Shown here: one piece after another, positions 25,604-33,372 of the stretch
Position numbering within the stretch: position 1 is the first letter of the stretch
Layout: every line of letters begins with the position of its first letter
Assembly (NCBI GenBank): GCA_015485385.1
Contig: WFTS01000143.1
Location: 1 to 33,372 of the forward strand
Direction of reading: 5' to 3'
DNA from: Kordiimonadales bacterium
GTDB taxonomy: Bacteria; Pseudomonadota; Alphaproteobacteria; Sphingomonadales; Kordiimonadaceae
DNA: 33,372 nt
Made by a program: the position numbers and the translations under genes
The notes under the pieces: model-generated
What the model saw: the letters and a program-made list of their open reading frames with translations, nothing else
Told to the model about the DNA's origin: nothing
Databases searched by the model: none

Positions 25604-26302
25604 ATGAAACGATTTTATGAATTGGCCACGGTCGTGGCTTCGCCCGCTGGTTATGCGATTGCGCTTGATGATCGCCCGGTGAAAACCCCCGGAAAGGCTG
25701 ATTTATTGATGCCGACTAAAGCGTTGGCCGATGCTGTTGCCGCAGAATGGCAAGCGCAGGGTGAGGATATTGATACGGCCACTATGCCGATAACAACACT
25801 TGCCAATACAGCGCTTGACCGTGTGAAACCCCGCTTTGAAGCCGTTGCCGATGCTATTGCAAACTTTGCAGGCACGGACATGTTGTGTTACCGCGCAGAA
25901 GAGCCAGCCGAATTGGTTGCGCAGCAAAATACCATTTGGAATCCGTATTTGGACTGGGCGCGAGAGACCCTGAACGCCCCCCTTGTGACCACAAACGGCA
26001 TTATGCCTATCGCTCAGGATCAGGCCTCACTCGCCGCGATATCGGCGGCAGTGAACAGCCACTGTGCGTTTGAATTAACGGCACTGCATGAATTTACAGG
26101 TGGATTTGGATCGGTTGTCTTAGGGCTTGCTTATATGCATGAGTTTCAGCCATTTGATGTGATTTGGCAAGCCAGTCTGGTCGATCAATCACATCAAGAA
26201 AGCGCGTGGGGTAAAGACTATGAAGCCATTGAAAAGACTGAAAATTTACTGCGAGACTTGCAAGTTGCCTGTGAGTTTTTAGCACATGTTCGGACGTCTT
26301 AA
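25604..26302 (+). CDS. ATP12-family F1-ATPase assembly chaperone
   Basis: The 232-residue product matches the ATP12 family: MKRFYE at the start, YAIALDDRPVKTPGKADLLMPT (about 17-38), AEWQAQGEDIDTATMPITTLANTALDRV, DMLCYRAEEPAELV and LGLAYMHE. In mitochondria ATP12 binds the free alpha subunit of F1 during assembly; the bacterial members are presumed to do the same. The family is limited largely to alphaproteobacteria and mitochondria and is one of the best taxonomic markers here. It ends the crcB operon; the terminator-like hairpin lies about 30 bases downstream. Confidence 0.94.
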   Translation: MKRFYELATVVASPAGYAIALDDRPVKTPGKADLLMPTKALADAVAAEWQAQGEDIDTATMPITTLANTALDRVKPRFEAVADAIANFAGTDMLCYRAEEPAELVAQQNTIWNPYLDWARETLNAPLVTTNGIMPIAQDQASLAAISAAVNSHCAFELTALHEFTGGFGSVVLGLAYMHEFQPFDVIWQASLVDQSHQESAWGKDYEAIEKTENLLRDLQVACEFLAHVRTS

Positions 26303-26330
26303 CGCGATGAAACGCTTTCCCATTTGCATT

Positions 26331-26357
26331 GGACAGTAATGTTGTCCTATTATTTTT
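26331..26357 (+). terminator. Probable terminator after the ATP12 gene
   Basis: GGACAG (26331-26336) pairs with TTGTCC (26342-26347, one G-T) around a five-base loop, and TATTATTTTT follows. The stem is short, so this may be a weak terminator. The same inverted repeat, GGACA-N7-TGTCC, could instead be an operator for pccB, whose start is about 105 bases downstream. The best promoter I can draw in that gap is TTGCGC-N15-CATAAT (26356-26382), which is poor. Confidence 0.45.
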
Positions 26358-26452
26358 GCGCGGAAGCGTGTAACACCATAATGAACGATATTTGTTAGCC
26401 ACAAACAACGGGGCTCCGTTTCTTGAAAAGGCTGTAGAAACAAGGCGATCAG

Positions 26453-27985
26453 ATGAAAGAAATTCTTGAGCGACTGGAAGAAAAGCGTGCCCAAGCCCGG
26501 CTTGGCGGGGGCTTGAAGCGTATCGATACCCAACATGCGCGCGGAAAATTAACCGCTCGCGAGCGCATTGATCTGCTGCTTGATGATGACAGTTTTGAAG
26601 AATATGACATGTTCGTTGAGCACCGCTGCAGCGATTTTGGTATGGAAAATACCAAATTTGCGGGCGACGGCGTCGTTACCGGATCAGGCACCATCAATGG
26701 CCGCTTGGTTTATGTTTACAGCCAAGACTTTACGGTCTTCGGTGGCTCCTTGTCGCTCACACACGCGCAGAAAATCCTCAAGGTCATGGATATGGCGATG
26801 AAGGTCGGCGCGCCGGTGATCGGTATCAATGACAGTGGCGGCGCGCGTATTCAAGAAGGTGTTGCGGCACTGGGCGGTTACGCGGAAGTGTTTCAGCAAA
26901 ATGTGCTGGCCTCTGGCGTTATCCCGCAAATCTCGATGATTATGGGGCCATGCGCGGGCGGGGCGGTTTACAGCCCGGCGATGACCGATTTCATCTTCAT
27001 GGTTGAAGATACCAGCTATATGTTTGTCACCGGCCCGGACGTTGTGAAAACCGTGACGAACGAAGTGGTAACCCAAGAAGAATTGGGCGGTGCCTCAACC
27101 CACACAACCAAATCGGGCGTCGCTGACAGGGCTTTCGCCAATGATGTGGAAGCCTTGGCGCAGCTACGGCGTTTCTTTGATTTCTTGCCGCTCAATAACC
27201 GCGAGAAACCACCGCTGCGGCCCACCTTTGACCGCGCCGACAGGGTTGAGGTGTCACTGGATAGTGTGATCCCATCGAACCCGAACAAGCCTTACGATAT
27301 GCATGAAGTGATCAGCAAGATGGTCGATGAAGGTGATTTCTTTGAAATCCAGCCGAACCATGCGGGCAATATCCTTGTGGGCATGGCGCGCATGGACGGC
27401 CACACGGTGGGCATTGTTGCCAACCAGCCGATGGTTTTGGCGGGCTGCCTTGATATTGATAGCAGCAAAAAAGCCGCGCGCTTTGTGCGGTTTTGTGATT
27501 GTTTTGGTATTCCGATCATCACCCTTGTTGATGTACCGGGCTTTTTGCCGGGCACAGCGCAGGAATACGGCGGCATTATCAAACACGGGGCGAAACTGTT
27601 GTTCGCGTACGGCGAGGCAACGGTGCCGAAGATCACAGTGATCACCCGCAAAGCCTACGGCGGCGCCTATGATGTGATGGCCTCAAAGCATTTGCGCGGG
27701 GATTTGAATTACGCTTGGCCCAAGGCCGAAATTGCAGTGATGGGTGCCAAGGGAGCTGTGGAAATTCTCTACCGCAAGGACCGGGGCGACGCCGAGAAGA
27801 TCGCCGAACATACCAAGACTTACGAAGACCTGTTCGCCAACCCGTTTGTGGCGGCCCAGCGCGGCTATATCGACGAAGTGATCATGCCCCACAACACCCG
27901 CACTCGCGTGATAAACGGCTTGCGCAAGCTGGCGAACAAACAGTTAGAAAACCCATGGAAAAAACACGATAATATTCCGCTGTAG
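26453..27985 (+). CDS. pccB: Propionyl-CoA carboxylase, beta (carboxyltransferase) subunit
   Basis: The 510-residue product is an acyl-CoA carboxyltransferase. Its N-terminal half holds [27 protein letters not shown], the oxyanion-hole segment [19 protein letters not shown] and [17 protein letters not shown]. The C-terminal half holds [27 protein letters not shown] and [19 protein letters not shown]. It moves CO2 from biotin on PccA to propionyl-CoA, giving methylmalonyl-CoA, and so feeds propionate, odd-chain fatty acids and branched amino acids into central metabolism. Length is normal for PccB. The partner pccA lies about 580 bases downstream, beyond two small genes. Confidence 0.95.
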   Translation: MKEILERLEEKRAQARLGGGLKRIDTQHARGKLTARERIDLLLDDDSFEEYDMFVEHRCSDFGMENTKFAGDGVVTGSGTINGRLVYVYSQDFTVFGGSLSLTHAQKILKVMDMAMKVGAPVIGINDSGGARIQEGVAALGGYAEVFQQNVLASGVIPQISMIMGPCAGGAVYSPAMTDFIFMVEDTSYMFVTGPDVVKTVTNEVVTQEELGGASTHTTKSGVADRAFANDVEALAQLRRFFDFLPLNNREKPPLRPTFDRADRVEVSLDSVIPSNPNKPYDMHEVISKMVDEGDFFEIQPNHAGNILVGMARMDGHTVGIVANQPMVLAGCLDIDSSKKAARFVRFCDCFGIPIITLVDVPGFLPGTAQEYGGIIKHGAKLLFAYGEATVPKITVITRKAYGGAYDVMASKHLRGDLNYAWPKAEIAVMGAKGAVEILYRKDRGDAEKIAEHTKTYEDLFANPFVAAQRGYIDEVIMPHNTRTRVINGLRKLANKQLENPWKKHDNIPL

Positions 27986-27995
27986 GGACGTGCAA

Positions 27996-28328
27996 ATGTT
28001 CTTTGACAAAAGAGATAACTTGGACTGGCTGAACGGAACTTTTGGTGACGCTTGTAAGGCCTGCGTCGAGCTGTTTTTTTCCCGTCTTGTCTGGCTCTGC
28101 GGGATTGTAGTGGTTCTGCTTTATTTTGTGTCAGAAAGCCCGAACTCGGATTATGACTGGACTGCAAGTACTATCTTTTCAAAAGTTATATGGATAGCGG
28201 CATTCGTAGCAATTTTCGAAGTATTCGTTAGGCGATACTACAACAAGCTTGGTGATGGGCCTGTTGCGGAAGGAACTAAAGCTGTGATGGAAAATAGACG
28301 AAAAAATTCTGAGAAAACAGATGGCTAG
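27996..28328 (+). CDS. Small membrane protein of unknown function within the pcc operon
   Basis: The 110-residue product (MFFDKRDNLDWLNGTFGD... start) has two hydrophobic helices (about 30-46 and 62-78) and a charged C-terminus. I do not recognise it. ATG 27996 is taken as start; an in-frame GTG lies two codons upstream. It begins 10 bases after pccB and overlaps the next small gene by eight bases, so it is probably cotranscribed. G+C in 28021-28320 is about 43% by count, clearly lower than in the pcc genes on either side. Confidence 0.65.
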   Translation: MFFDKRDNLDWLNGTFGDACKACVELFFSRLVWLCGIVVVLLYFVSESPNSDYDWTASTIFSKVIWIAAFVAIFEVFVRRYYNKLGDGPVAEGTKAVMENRRKNSEKTDG

Positions 28329-28560
28329 ACCTCTACCAAAAGATTTGGAAGACCGCATCGCGGGGGCTGCGAAAAAGGCGGAAGTGCGCTCTGTTGGTGT
28401 GTTTGGGTTCGGCCTTGGTATTGCCGTTGGTTTTGGGCTTGGGGCAGCGGTTTTTGGGGCTGTTAGTGGTAGCATGTTTTTCATGGTCGGTGCTGGGGTG
28501 GTTGCATATCTTTGGTATCTGGCATCAAAGCGCAGTAAAACGAAAAATAAAAAAGGGTAG
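28321..28560 (+). CDS. Small glycine-rich membrane protein of unknown function
   Basis: The 79-residue product starts MARPLPKDLEDRIAGAAKKAEVR and then has two hydrophobic, glycine-rich helices (about 24-44 with GFGLGIAVGFGLGAAVFGA, and 49-67) and a lysine-rich end. No family is recognised. The start lies inside the previous gene (eight-base overlap), and pccA begins eight bases after its stop, consistent with coupled expression within the pcc operon. Confidence 0.65.
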   Translation: MARPLPKDLEDRIAGAAKKAEVRSVGVFGFGLGIAVGFGLGAAVFGAVSGSMFFMVGAGVVAYLWYLASKRSKTKNKKG

Positions 28561-28568
28561 GACCCAGT

Positions 28569-30554
28569 ATGTTCAGTAAAATTCTGATCGCCAATAGGGG
28601 CGAAATTGCGTGCCGGATCATTAAAACCGCACGGCAAATGGGCATTAAAACTGTTGCCGTATATTCCGATGCAGACGCCGACGCGCTGCATGTGGAAATG
28701 GCTGACGAAGCGGTGCATATCGGCCCCCCGGCGGCGGCAGAAAGCTATCTGATCGCCGATAAGATTTTGCAGGCTGCGAAGGATACGGGCGCTGAGGCGA
28801 TCCATCCGGGCTATGGTTTTCTGTCGGAACGCGCAAGCTTTGTAGAAGCCGTGCAGGCGGCAGGGCTAACCTTCATCGGGCCAGACCCAAAAGCCATCAC
28901 CGCGATGGGAGACAAAATCACCTCTAAAAAACTGGCCGAAAAAGCAGGTGTTTCCATCGTGCCGGGGCATATGGGCATCATCAAAGACGCTGACGAAGCG
29001 GTGAAAATCTCAGCCGAGATTGGGTATCCGGTCATGCTAAAGGCCTCTGCCGGCGGTGGCGGCAAGGGTATGCGCATTGCCTACAGTGACGACGAAGCGC
29101 GTGAGGGCTATATCTCGGCGCAAAATGAAGCGCGCACCAGCTTTGCCGACGACCGGGTTTTTGTCGAAAAATTTGTCGAGCAGCCCCGCCACATTGAAAT
29201 TCAGGTGCTTGGCGATAAGCACGGCAATGTGATTTACTTAGGCGAGCGCGAATGCTCGATCCAGCGCCGCCACCAGAAAGTGGTGGAAGAAGCGCCGTCG
29301 CCGTTCATATCGGACGCCACGCGCAAGGCGATGGGCGAGGAGTCTGTCGCACTGGCCAAAGCAGTAGATTACTGTAGCGCCGGAACCGTGGAATTTATTG
29401 TCGATAAAGACCAGAATTTCTATTTCCTAGAAATGAATACCCGCCTGCAGGTGGAACACCCTGTCACCGAGCTGATCACCGGGCTTGATCTGGTCGAGCA
29501 GATGCTGCGTGTGGCCGCTGGCGAGAAATTATCGCTGCGCCAAGAAGATGTCACGCTTACCGGTTGGGCGATGGAAACACGGGTTTACGCAGAAGACCCA
29601 TTTAGGGGCTTTTTGCCGTCTATCGGGCGCTTGACCCATTATCAGCCTCCGGTGGAAGAAGACGGCGTGCGTGTGGATACGGGTGTTTTCGAAGGCGCTG
29701 AAATTTCGATGTTCTATGATCCGATGATCGCCAAGCTGGTGACCTACGGCGAGACCCGCGCGGAGGCTATCGCCAAACAGCGCACGGCTTTGGACGAATA
29801 TTATATTCGCGGTATCGCCCATAATATTCCGTTCCTTGCGGCTTTGACGGCGCATCCGCGTTTCCAAGCCGGTGATATGACCACCAATTTCATCGCAGAG
29901 GAATATCCTGAAGGTTTTGAGGGCGGTCTCCTTAGGGATGAGGTCAAAGAGGCGATGATTGTGGCGGCAACCTTTATTAATGCTGTTGTGAAATCTCGTG
30001 CGTCACAAATCGAAGGTCAAATTTCTGATCCGATTGGCCCACAAGATAAAAGATGGTCGGTGGTTCTGGGCGGCGAAACAACAACCACCATGATTTTCCC
30101 GTATCAGGACCATTCAGAAGTGGCGGTTGGCCCCAAAAGTGTTGAGATCATATGTGACTGGATGCCGGGCGAACATGTGTTCCATGCGCGCATTGATGAT
30201 ACGGACTATGCCATGGAAGTGGATAATTTGCCGCTTGGCTGGGCGCTTACTTGTGACGGTGTAACGCGTGATGTGCTTGTTTTGTCGGAACGCGCGGCAA
30301 GTCTTTATGCCTTGATGCCAGAGAAGGTTGCGCCCGATACCAGCAAATATCTGCTGTGTCCTATGCCGGGGCTGATTGTTTCGGTTGCTGTTGGTGTGGG
30401 TGACATAGTTAAAGCCGGACAGGTGCTGGCGGTGGTGGAAGCCATGAAAATGGAAAATATTCTGCGCGCAGAGAAAGACGCTACTGTGAAATCTGTCAGC
30501 GCAGCGGCAGGGGACAGCCTAGCGGTTGATGCCGTTATTCTCGAGTTTGAATAG
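28569..30554 (+). CDS. pccA: Propionyl-CoA carboxylase, alpha (biotin carboxylase/carrier) subunit
   Basis: The 661-residue product joins three parts. A biotin carboxylase domain (about 1-445) has FSKILIANRGEIACRI, the ATP-grasp loop GGGGKGM (162-168) and EMNTRLQVEHPVTE (288-301). A linking BT-type domain follows, then a C-terminal biotin carrier domain with EAMKMEN, where Lys627 should carry biotin. It carboxylates biotin with ATP and bicarbonate and passes CO2 to PccB. The PccB neighbour and the BT-domain length support propionyl-CoA over 3-methylcrotonyl-CoA or acetyl-CoA specificity, though sequence alone does not prove it. Confidence 0.94.
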   Translation: MFSKILIANRGEIACRIIKTARQMGIKTVAVYSDADADALHVEMADEAVHIGPPAAAESYLIADKILQAAKDTGAEAIHPGYGFLSERASFVEAVQAAGLTFIGPDPKAITAMGDKITSKKLAEKAGVSIVPGHMGIIKDADEAVKISAEIGYPVMLKASAGGGGKGMRIAYSDDEAREGYISAQNEARTSFADDRVFVEKFVEQPRHIEIQVLGDKHGNVIYLGERECSIQRRHQKVVEEAPSPFISDATRKAMGEESVALAKAVDYCSAGTVEFIVDKDQNFYFLEMNTRLQVEHPVTELITGLDLVEQMLRVAAGEKLSLRQEDVTLTGWAMETRVYAEDPFRGFLPSIGRLTHYQPPVEEDGVRVDTGVFEGAEISMFYDPMIAKLVTYGETRAEAIAKQRTALDEYYIRGIAHNIPFLAALTAHPRFQAGDMTTNFIAEEYPEGFEGGLLRDEVKEAMIVAATFINAVVKSRASQIEGQISDPIGPQDKRWSVVLGGETTTTMIFPYQDHSEVAVGPKSVEIICDWMPGEHVFHARIDDTDYAMEVDNLPLGWALTCDGVTRDVLVLSERAASLYALMPEKVAPDTSKYLLCPMPGLIVSVAVGVGDIVKAGQVLAVVEAMKMENILRAEKDATVKSVSAAAGDSLAVDAVILEFE

Positions 30555-30557
30555 GCT

Positions 30558-31718
30558 ATGGCAAAGCGCCTAAGCACGACAGACCTACTGGGCAAGTTAA
30601 TTGCCTTTGATACCACCAGCCGAAATTCGAATATGGAGCTGATCCATTTTGTCCGCGATTATCTTGCGGGCTACGACATTAAGGCATCGCAGGTGAAAAA
30701 TGAAGATGGCTCGAAGGCCAACCTGTTTGCCACCATTGGCCCCAACGTGCCGGGCGGCGTGGTGCTGTCGGGTCATACGGACGTGGTGCCGGTAGACGGG
30801 CAGCAGTGGGCGACTGAGCCGTTCACCATGACCGAGCAGGGCGGCAAGCTCTATGGGCGCGGTACGGCAGATATGAAGGGCTTTATCGCCTGCGCCTTGG
30901 CGGCGGTGCCGCTGTTTGTGGCGGCGGACCTTAAAAAACCTGTGCATTTGGCCTTTTCCTACGATGAAGAAGTCGGCTGCCTTGGCATTCAGGCAATGCT
31001 GCCTGATTTGAAAAAACATATCGCGCCGCCGCGCCTTGTGGTGGTGGGCGAACCAACGATGATGACTGTGGCGAACGCGCACAAGGGCCAGTATGTGTCT
31101 AAGACAATAATCATCGGCAAAGAGGCCCATTCCAGCCGTCCTGAGGAAGGCGTGAACGCGGTTGAAGTCGCGGCTGAGCTGATCAGATACATTGGCACAC
31201 TGCGGGACAAAGCCCGTGACAACGGTGTGCGCGATGAGGCGTTTGATCCGCCTTACACCAGTTTCAATATAGGGCCGATTAAGGGCGGCAGTGCGTTCAA
31301 TATCATCCCGAACGGGTGCGAGTTTGACTGGGAATTTCGGTCTGTCCCCGGCGACGACCCTGCCAAAATTCTTGGACATTACCAGCAACACCTAGACCAT
31401 GTGGTCAATCCGCGCCTGAAAGCGCTCGACCCGGCCTGCAAAGTAGAAAACAGCGTGTGGGCTTATTTGCCGCCGCTGATTGCTGAACCCGGATGTGACG
31501 CCGAAACGCTGGCGCTGGCGCTGGCAGCGAAAAATGATACCTGCGTATTGGCGTTTGGTACCGAGGGCGGGCATTTTGGGAGCATAGATTTCCCCGCTGT
31601 TGTTTGCGGCCCCGGCGACATAGGCAACGCTCACAAACCCGACGAATTTGTAGAGATTAGCCAGCTGGATGCCTGCGACACATTCATGAAACGGCTGGCT
31701 GAGGCGCTTAGCACATAA
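30558..31718 (+). CDS. argE: Acetylornithine deacetylase (M20 family)
   Basis: The 386-residue product is an M20 metallopeptidase-family deacetylase. Expected metal and catalytic residues are visible: His73 and Asp75 in SGHTDVVP, Asp105 in GRGTADMKGF, Glu137/Glu138 in SYDEEVGC, and GEPTMM with the following HKG of the dimerisation lid. FNIGPIKGGSAFNIIPNGCEFDWEFR marks the ArgE branch. It removes acetate from N-acetylornithine in arginine synthesis; a related amidohydrolase role cannot be excluded. It starts three bases after pccA, so it is probably cotranscribed, and it converges on lipB with five bases between stop codons. Confidence 0.87.
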   Translation: MAKRLSTTDLLGKLIAFDTTSRNSNMELIHFVRDYLAGYDIKASQVKNEDGSKANLFATIGPNVPGGVVLSGHTDVVPVDGQQWATEPFTMTEQGGKLYGRGTADMKGFIACALAAVPLFVAADLKKPVHLAFSYDEEVGCLGIQAMLPDLKKHIAPPRLVVVGEPTMMTVANAHKGQYVSKTIIIGKEAHSSRPEEGVNAVEVAAELIRYIGTLRDKARDNGVRDEAFDPPYTSFNIGPIKGGSAFNIIPNGCEFDWEFRSVPGDDPAKILGHYQQHLDHVVNPRLKALDPACKVENSVWAYLPPLIAEPGCDAETLALALAAKNDTCVLAFGTEGGHFGSIDFPAVVCGPGDIGNAHKPDEFVEISQLDACDTFMKRLAEALST

Positions 31719-31723
31719 TTTTA

Positions 31724-32527
31724 TTATATCTTAAAAACCGGGTGGGTGGCTTCGATGGGGTTCGAGGTATCTTGCGTCCCCTTTTCGGTCGGCATGGCCT
31801 CATAAGGTAGCTTGGCGGTGGCTGCGGTGCTTGTGCGGCCTTCTGGTGCGTCTTGTATGTCAAGTGTCATCGGGCGCGGGGTTAGGCCGAAAATATCGTC
31901 GAAAACCTGCTTTATCACGGTGTCTAGCTCGCTCATTGTGGTGCCGAGGCCAAGCTCGCGCATGCTGGTGACGCCGTGTTCGCTAATGCCGCAGGGCACG
32001 ATGCCGGTGAAATGGCTAAGATCAGGCGCTAGGTTGATGGCGATGCCGTGGTAGGTTACCCACTGGCGCACACGCACACCTATGGCGGCGATTTTGTCCT
32101 CGCGGCCATCGGCGCGTTCTACCCACACACCCACACGGCCACGGCGGCGCTCAGCGGTGATGCCAAATTTGGCCAGCGACTGCACAATCACTTCCTCTAA
32201 GCTATAAACAAACTGCCGCACATCTTTGCCGCGCTTGTTGAGGTCGAGCAGGAAATAGACCACCCGCTGTCCGGGCCCGTGGTAAGTATATTGCCCACCA
32301 CGCCCGGCGTCATAGACGGGGAAGCGCTCAGGGTCTACAAGATCAGATATATCAGCGCTGGTGCCTGCGGTATAAAGAGGCGGATGCTCCAAAAGCCAAA
32401 CCAGTTCGTTTGCGGTGCCATCTTTGATCGCACGCACGCGAGCTTCCATTTCATCCAGTGCATCGGGGTACGCGACCAAGCTGTCGCTGATGCGCCATTC
32501 GATGCCAGCTGCCGTAGTGTGTGCCAT
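31724..32527 (-). CDS. lipB: Octanoyl-[acyl-carrier-protein] transferase LipB
   Basis: The 267-residue product has the LipB motifs [14 protein letters not shown] (about 45-58), [22 protein letters not shown] (about 75-96), [21 protein letters not shown] with catalytic Lys145, and VPCGI with catalytic Cys179. It transfers octanoyl groups from acyl carrier protein to lipoyl domains of 2-oxoacid dehydrogenases, the first step of lipoate synthesis. About 45 residues at the C-terminus (from about 222) are polar and not part of the core. No terminator is visible in the five-base gap to argE. Confidence 0.95.
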   Translation of the reverse strand: MAHTTAAGIEWRISDSLVAYPDALDEMEARVRAIKDGTANELVWLLEHPPLYTAGTSADISDLVDPERFPVYDAGRGGQYTYHGPGQRVVYFLLDLNKRGKDVRQFVYSLEEVIVQSLAKFGITAERRRGRVGVWVERADGREDKIAAIGVRVRQWVTYHGIAINLAPDLSHFTGIVPCGISEHGVTSMRELGLGTTMSELDTVIKQVFDDIFGLTPRPMTLDIQDAPEGRTSTAATAKLPYEAMPTEKGTQDTSNPIEATHPVFKI

Positions 32528-32549
32528 AAGGCCCTCGCTTAAAACTTAC

Positions 32550-32617
32550 CTTGGCGTTTCATAGCGCTTATCGGTCTCGTCGCCAAGCCTTGTGCTATCA
32601 ATGCTGATCATAGATCA
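32550..32617. promoter_or_regulatory. Inverted repeats between lipB and the FliN-like gene
   Basis: The 169-base divergent region holds CTTGGCG (32550-32556) with its exact complement CGCCAAG (32581-32587), and a perfect palindrome TGATC-ATA-GATCA (32605-32617). Either could be an operator or a hairpin in the transcript. No convincing -35/-10 pair was found for either gene. Confidence 0.3.
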
Positions 32618-32696
32618 AGTCGCTTGAATAATAGAAGTCTTTTGGGTTAAGGGTTTACTAACTGCTTGTGTGCGATTTTGGTGGTGGAGGAAAAAT

Positions 32697-32939
32697 ATGA
32701 ACCTAGAAGCCATGAACCGGGTAATGGTTGGCATCACTGTTGTGTTGGGCCGTACACATATGCCCGTGCGCCAGTTATTGAAAATGGGCCGCGGTGCTGT
32801 GATTGATCTGGATGCCAAGCATGAAGACGAATGCTGGATATACGCCAATGGTGAATTGATCGCTCGCGGAGAGATCATGATTGTTGGTGAGCGCATTGGC
32901 GTTTCTGTTACCCGCATGATGAGCCAGCTTGAGGTTTAA
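32697..32939 (+). CDS. Orphan FliN-like (SpoA domain) protein
   Basis: The 80-residue product is almost entirely a FliN/SpoA domain: VGITVVLGRTHMPVRQLLKMGRGAVIDLD, then YANGELIARGEIMIVGERIGVSVT. FliN forms the base of the flagellar C-ring and binds the export apparatus and switch proteins. ATG 32697, with GTGGAGG 7 bases before it, is chosen over an upstream in-frame codon. The protein is shorter than typical FliN because it lacks the N-terminal extension. No other flagellar gene is in the window, so a motor or secretion (SctQ-like) role cannot be settled here. Confidence 0.85.
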   Translation: MNLEAMNRVMVGITVVLGRTHMPVRQLLKMGRGAVIDLDAKHEDECWIYANGELIARGEIMIVGERIGVSVTRMMSQLEV

Positions 32940-33033
32940 GCCTTAGGATAGGACCAGTTGTTTTTATCGTGCCTTATTTGGCACTTTCCCCTTGCAGCGT
33001 GAAACCATTACTGATAGTTAAGCCCTCGATTTC

Positions 33034-33122
33034 GCGGACGTGGCGGAATTGGTAGACGCGCAGCGTTGAGGTCGCTGTGGGATTAATTTCCCGTGGAAGT
33101 TCGAGTCTTCTCGTCCGCACCA
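33034..33122 (+). tRNA. tRNA-Leu (anticodon GAG)
   Basis: The acceptor arms GCGGACG (33034-33040) and CGTCCGC (33112-33118) pair, followed by A and an encoded CCA. The D arm, the anticodon arm CAGCG-TTGAGGT-CGCTG (anticodon GAG at 33068-33070), a long variable arm closed by GGG/CCC, and the TTCGAGT T-loop are all present. The long variable arm and GAG anticodon identify leucine, reading CUC and CUU codons. A possible promoter is TTGCAG (32992-32997) with TAGTTA (33015-33020), spaced 17. Confidence 0.97.
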
Positions 33123-33150
33123 TTTGCCCCTTACCTCATGGGCAAAACAA

Positions 33151-33186
33151 AAACGGCAGCTCTTTCAGGGAGTTGCCGTTTTTTGG
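33151..33186 (+). terminator. Rho-independent terminator after tRNA-Leu
   Basis: AAACGGCAGCTC (33151-33162) pairs with GAGTTGCCGTTT (33170-33181) over 12 positions, one of them G-T, and is followed by TTT. It ends the tRNA transcript. The rest of the spacer to 33335 shows no gene; only an 8-base inverted repeat GGTTTCAG/CTGAAACC was noticed. Confidence 0.88.
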
Positions 33187-33335
33187 TTTCAGCCGTTTTT
33201 GGTGGATTTTAGGGCTCTCGGCGGTTTTTTAGCCTGAAACCCTTCCATGTGGCGGTGGTTTCTTCTATCACATACACAGCGCTGGCTTTTGCTGGCAATT
33301 GTTTCAGGTTTTTCTGCAAGCGAGGGGAGGGCAGT

Positions 33336-33372
33336 ATGGTTGATGAAAACCAAACGCCGGACGAAACTGCTG
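33336..33372 (+). CDS. Start of an unidentified gene (partial)
   Basis: ATG 33336 is preceded by a strong GAGGGGAGGG ribosome site about 5 bases upstream. The 12 visible residues (MVDENQTPDETA) are acidic and polar and run off the window. A short acidic leader of this kind occurs in SecB-type chaperones, among many others, but 12 residues do not support a name. Confidence 0.5.
   Translation, partial: MVDENQTPDETA

Noticed and set aside
30597-31391. A 264-codon - strand open frame opposite argE
   Set aside because: The + strand encodes an intact M20 deacetylase with all metal-site motifs. The reverse frame is His/Arg-rich shadow sequence.

Overview
The window is a stretch of an alphaproteobacterial chromosome with a base composition near 50% G+C. 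It begins with the end of a tuf gene. It then carries the complete S10-spc-alpha ribosomal protein cluster on the + strand (rpsJ to rplQ, about 266-14239), with secY and a zinc-lid adk between rplO and rpsM. An alphaproteobacterial source is suggested by three things: the alpha block is rpsM-rpsK-rpoA-rplQ with no rpsD; L3 has an acidic alanine-rich tail; and the block degP-like / rarA / crcB / rluC / HAD phosphatase / ATP12 chaperone follows. ATP12 is a family found essentially in alphaproteobacteria and mitochondria. No genus is assigned.

Region by region: 1-209 is the tuf 3' end. 266-5385 is the S10 block and 5442-9615 the spc block. 9689-11676 is secY-adk. 11695-14239 is the alpha block with its own strong sigma70-type promoter, closed by a clear rho-independent terminator (14270-14298). 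On the - strand at 14314-16997 lies a translationally coupled ubiT-ubiU-ubiV operon for oxygen-independent ubiquinone synthesis; the cysteine spacing of UbiU and UbiV matches the [4Fe-4S] ligand patterns known from the Escherichia coli proteins. From 17256 come a secreted DegP-type protease and rarA. These are followed by a divergent pair, a membrane-anchored 5'-nucleotidase-like protein (- strand) and a DUF429 protein (+ strand). Next are crcB, rluC, a HAD phosphatase, a small two-helix membrane protein and the ATP12 chaperone, closely packed (23042-26302). 26453-30554 holds propionyl-CoA carboxylase pccB and pccA, separated by two overlapping small membrane-protein genes of lower G+C. argE follows, then convergent lipB, an orphan FliN-like gene, a tRNA-Leu(GAG) with its terminator, and the first codons of an unidentified gene.

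Functionally most of the window is housekeeping: ribosome and RNA polymerase assembly, protein export, nucleotide balance, rRNA modification, F1-ATPase assembly, propionate/branched-chain carbon entry, arginine and lipoate synthesis. The parts that go beyond housekeeping are the ubiTUV operon (quinone synthesis without oxygen, suggesting microaerobic or anaerobic respiration), the nucleotidase/DUF429 pair, the small-gene insert in the pcc operon, and the lone FliN-like protein. I found no CRISPR array, insertion sequence, prophage or obvious new defence system. The most unusual non-coding signals are hairpins placed at the junctions of the ribosomal blocks and a structured rpoA-rplQ spacer.
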